DNA from: Paenibacillus_AB hodogayensis
GTDB lineage: Bacteria > Bacillota > Bacilli > Paenibacillales > NBRC-103111
DNA: 64,000 bases
Assembly (NCBI RefSeq): GCF_039536325.1
Contig: NZ_BAAAYO010000017.1
Coordinates: forward strand, 1-64,000
Direction: 5' to 3'
Made by a program: the position numbers and the translations under genes
In this document: piece by piece, positions 61,932 through 64,000 of the stretch
Position numbering within the stretch: position 1 is the first letter of the stretch
How the letters are laid out: every line of letters starts with the position of its first letter
The notes under the pieces: model-generated
Told to the model about the DNA's origin: nothing
What the model saw: only the letters and a program-made list of their open reading frames with translations
Databases searched by the model: none

Positions 61932-64000
61932 ATGGCCAACAAGGTGAAACCAAGGTTGAAATTTATTTTTGTTGTTGCCTTACTTCTTTCGCTTGTTTTT
62001 CCTACTTCGATATGGGCGGGATATACGCATGCGCCTGTTACAATTACAAGCCCGGCCTCGCCGATCAATATAACGGTGAACGGCAAATTAGTGAAATCGG
62101 ACTTACCGCCCAAATTTATCGATGGTAAAATCTGGGTATCGGCCGAGGCAATGGCTCATTATCTCTATTCGGTATTTTATGAAACTACCGATCACACGCA
62201 ATTTGTTTTAAAAAATGATTACTATAAAATGACAGCCGAATACGGAAGCAATCAAGTAACAGTAAATAACGGTTCAACGACTACAACCCTTACTACCGCA
62301 ATGCCCTTTAAAGACGGCTATAGAAGTTTTATCCCATTGGATACGCTCATGTATGCGTTTGAAGCCACATACACGTGGAATGCCGGGAGCAATACGGCGG
62401 AAATGCTCTATGATGAAAACCGGCATATTACCGATGAGGCCGCTATACCTACAGCCGTGCCTGGTGTTGATATAACAGCCGTAGGAAAATCGAGAGACGG
62501 CTATTATAGGATTCCGCTTAGCGATCCGAATGCTGTAGTAACGGTATGGCGGAAATCGGCGGATCCGGCCAACTATGTCATCCCTGCTAAACCGAGAAAT
62601 ACGGGCTACGCTTGGCTTGAAATGCCTAAGCCCGGTTATAATGCGGCAATAGGCGCCTTTGAAGGAGGCATTAGTTATGCGGGCGGCCCCGGCAACGAAA
62701 TCATTCGCGTTAGAATTAAATACTCAGACGGCATCACGCCGGATAAGTGGTTTAAAACCACCATTTCCACAGTCGTCGGAGGCGGTAACAGTATACCCGA
62801 CTACACCTATCATCTAAGAAGTACGTTCAATAATATAAGCGTGTATCTGGATTATTTCGGATATACGGCCGGAGATTCAATTACGTATACGCTTCCAGTT
62901 GCATCTCCTAACACCATGCAAGTTCCACTTGATCCTGCTAATGAGGTACGTTTCAGGAAAGTTGGAGCTGTGGCATGGGAAGAAGGCCTTTCTCTGGCAT
63001 ACGATTCGGCTAACAAGAATTTCAGAGGCTCTATCGTCGGTCTTGAGCCCGACACGGAATATGAAGTGCAAGTGAAAGTCCTTAAGGACAATTCTACGTA
63101 CACCGATATAATCCGAACATGGAAAGAAGAGGTCCCGATCGCAACGGACATCCCTCTCTCATCCATCTATGTGCCGGGTAAACCTCTGTCCGTTCAAGGG
63201 TTGAGAGGAACAGCAAGCGGATATATCCGTATCATCGGAGACGGAACTACTGTGGTCGAAGTAACCGATGAATTTTGGGAAGCGGTCATGATCGCGCAGT
63301 CCGAATATGTAATTTTGGAAAACGTCATCATCCGGGGAGGCAAAAGGAGCGGGATCTCGGTTCTCAGTTCCAGTCACCACATCCGAATTATCAATTGTGA
63401 TATTTCCGGTTTCGGAAGAGAAGCAACTCTCTACTTGGGAAAGCAAACGATAGTCAACAATTCAAATCCGAATCTGGCTGTTGACCTGCGCACAGGGCAA
63501 GTTTATTCGGCCAACTCCACGCCTGTCAACAATGACTCGGGTATCCATGTAAGCGACGCCAGTTATCTCGTCATTGAAAAAAACTTTATCCATAATGCAA
63601 GAACAAAATCCAATGCCTGGAATGCCGGCGGAGGTAGAGGATGGTACGAAAATGTGCCGGGGTTCTTCGAATGGAATGAAAAACATCCGCAAGGTGTAAG
63701 CGGCATGTATGCAAGAGGAGGAGTAGGCGTCGTGATCCGATACAACGACATTGTCGGAAGCGACGATCACCGTTTTAACGCTCTCATTGAAACTTACGGA
63801 AATCACGATACAGACGGCGGTATCGGGGTCGATTCCGACGTATACGGAAACTATTTGGCGTTTGGTCAAGCCGACAGCATGGAATTAGAAGGCTCGAATA
63901 TGAACGTAAGGTTTTACAACAACAAAATAGAGGGCATGTCTGGCGGCTTAGGGATGGATTCGGTTTATATAGGTCCCGTGTATGTGTTTAGAAATCTGAT
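61932..64000 (+). CDS. Secreted stalk-domain / beta-helix protein, 3' end outside window
   Basis: At least 689 codons, open to the right edge. A Sec signal peptide (FIFVVALLLSLVFPTSIWAG, cleavage near residue 28) is followed by a copper-amine-oxidase-N-like stalk domain (ITVNGKLVKSDLPPKFIDGK, about residues 45-155), FnIII-like segments (LEPDTEYEVQVKV near 375) and from about residue 430 a right-handed beta-helix (VILENVIIRGGKRSGISVLS, IRIINCDISGFG). This is the layout of extracellular polysaccharide lyases. ATG 61932 has GGGAGGA 10 bases upstream. It may make the oligosaccharides imported by the two Lpl systems. Confidence 0.75.
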   Translation, partial: MANKVKPRLKFIFVVALLLSLVFPTSIWAGYTHAPVTITSPASPINITVNGKLVKSDLPPKFIDGKIWVSAEAMAHYLYSVFYETTDHTQFVLKNDYYKMTAEYGSNQVTVNNGSTTTTLTTAMPFKDGYRSFIPLDTLMYAFEATYTWNAGSNTAEMLYDENRHITDEAAIPTAVPGVDITAVGKSRDGYYRIPLSDPNAVVTVWRKSADPANYVIPAKPRNTGYAWLEMPKPGYNAAIGAFEGGISYAGGPGNEIIRVRIKYSDGITPDKWFKTTISTVVGGGNSIPDYTYHLRSTFNNISVYLDYFGYTAGDSITYTLPVASPNTMQVPLDPANEVRFRKVGAVAWEEGLSLAYDSANKNFRGSIVGLEPDTEYEVQVKVLKDNSTYTDIIRTWKEEVPIATDIPLSSIYVPGKPLSVQGLRGTASGYIRIIGDGTTVVEVTDEFWEAVMIAQSEYVILENVIIRGGKRSGISVLSSSHHIRIINCDISGFGREATLYLGKQTIVNNSNPNLAVDLRTGQVYSANSTPVNNDSGIHVSDASYLVIEKNFIHNARTKSNAWNAGGGRGWYENVPGFFEWNEKHPQGVSGMYARGGVGVVIRYNDIVGSDDHRFNALIETYGNHDTDGGIGVDSDVYGNYLAFGQADSMELEGSNMNVRFYNNKIEGMSGGLGMDSVYIGPVYVFRNL

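Noticed and set aside
1..64000. CRISPR array, tRNA or rRNA genes
   Set aside because: No regularly spaced repeats and no tRNA- or rRNA-like sequence were found on reading either strand.

Overview
The window looks like a chromosomal segment of a Paenibacillaceae-type Firmicute (Paenibacillus, Cohnella or a close relative). The evidence is the set of Lpl-type carbohydrate ABC transporters paired with membrane-anchored AraC sensors, an ECF sigma/DUF4179 pair, strong GGAGG-type ribosome binding sites with frequent GTG/TTG starts, and CcpA-like cre sequences. No rRNA, tRNA, CRISPR array or intact transposase was seen.

Left part (1-16 kb): a DHA2-type MFS pump; an AfuABC-like importer operon (lipoprotein, fused permease, ATPase) followed by a PHP phosphoesterase and an RpiR/MurR regulator; rsgA on the minus strand; a debris zone (VOC pseudogene with two frameshifts, possible transposon remnant); an AraC regulator; then a Tat-exported beta-helix protein, a sugar isomerase-like TIM barrel and an orphan solute-binding lipoprotein.

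Middle part (16-32 kb): a mosaic accessory region. It holds an ECF sigma factor with a probably shortened anti-sigma, a LacI-type pseudogene, an AraC gene broken by an amber codon, an AraC/PhyH pair, rarD, two AT-rich phosphatase genes, and truncated LysR and LQRT-motif (eCIS cargo-like) fragments. After these come a cytoplasmic lectin-fold gene and four consecutive VOC genes with seven VOC modules, then a Zn-finger/winged-helix/deoxyribosyltransferase-like protein. At least six copies of a short hairpin repeat flanked by TTGAAGTAACGG-like units lie in the gaps between 10 and 25 kb.

Right part (32-64 kb): a large glycan-use region. A DUF4965-type 'glutaminase family' protein is divergent from an AraC regulator. 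Two parallel modules follow. Each starts with a ~760-residue membrane AraC sensor, then two Lpl-type permeases and a lipoprotein, then enzymes. Module 1 (35.8-50.3 kb) encodes a PL26/YetA-like lyase, an SDR, a protein of unknown family, a nitrilase-type amidase, a creatininase-family hydrolase and an (alpha/alpha)6 glycosidase-like protein. Module 2 (50.4-61.7 kb) encodes a sulfatase, a 2-hydroxyacid dehydrogenase, a zinc alcohol dehydrogenase, an SDR and a nucleoside hydrolase. A secreted stalk-domain/beta-helix protein runs off the right edge. Together they suggest uptake of a decorated, probably sulfated oligosaccharide, removal of sulfate and amide groups inside the cell, and an oxidative rather than phosphorylative breakdown. 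No sugar kinase or aldolase was recognised in the modules. A ~360 bp apparently non-coding block between permease and lipoprotein genes of module 1 may be a structured RNA.
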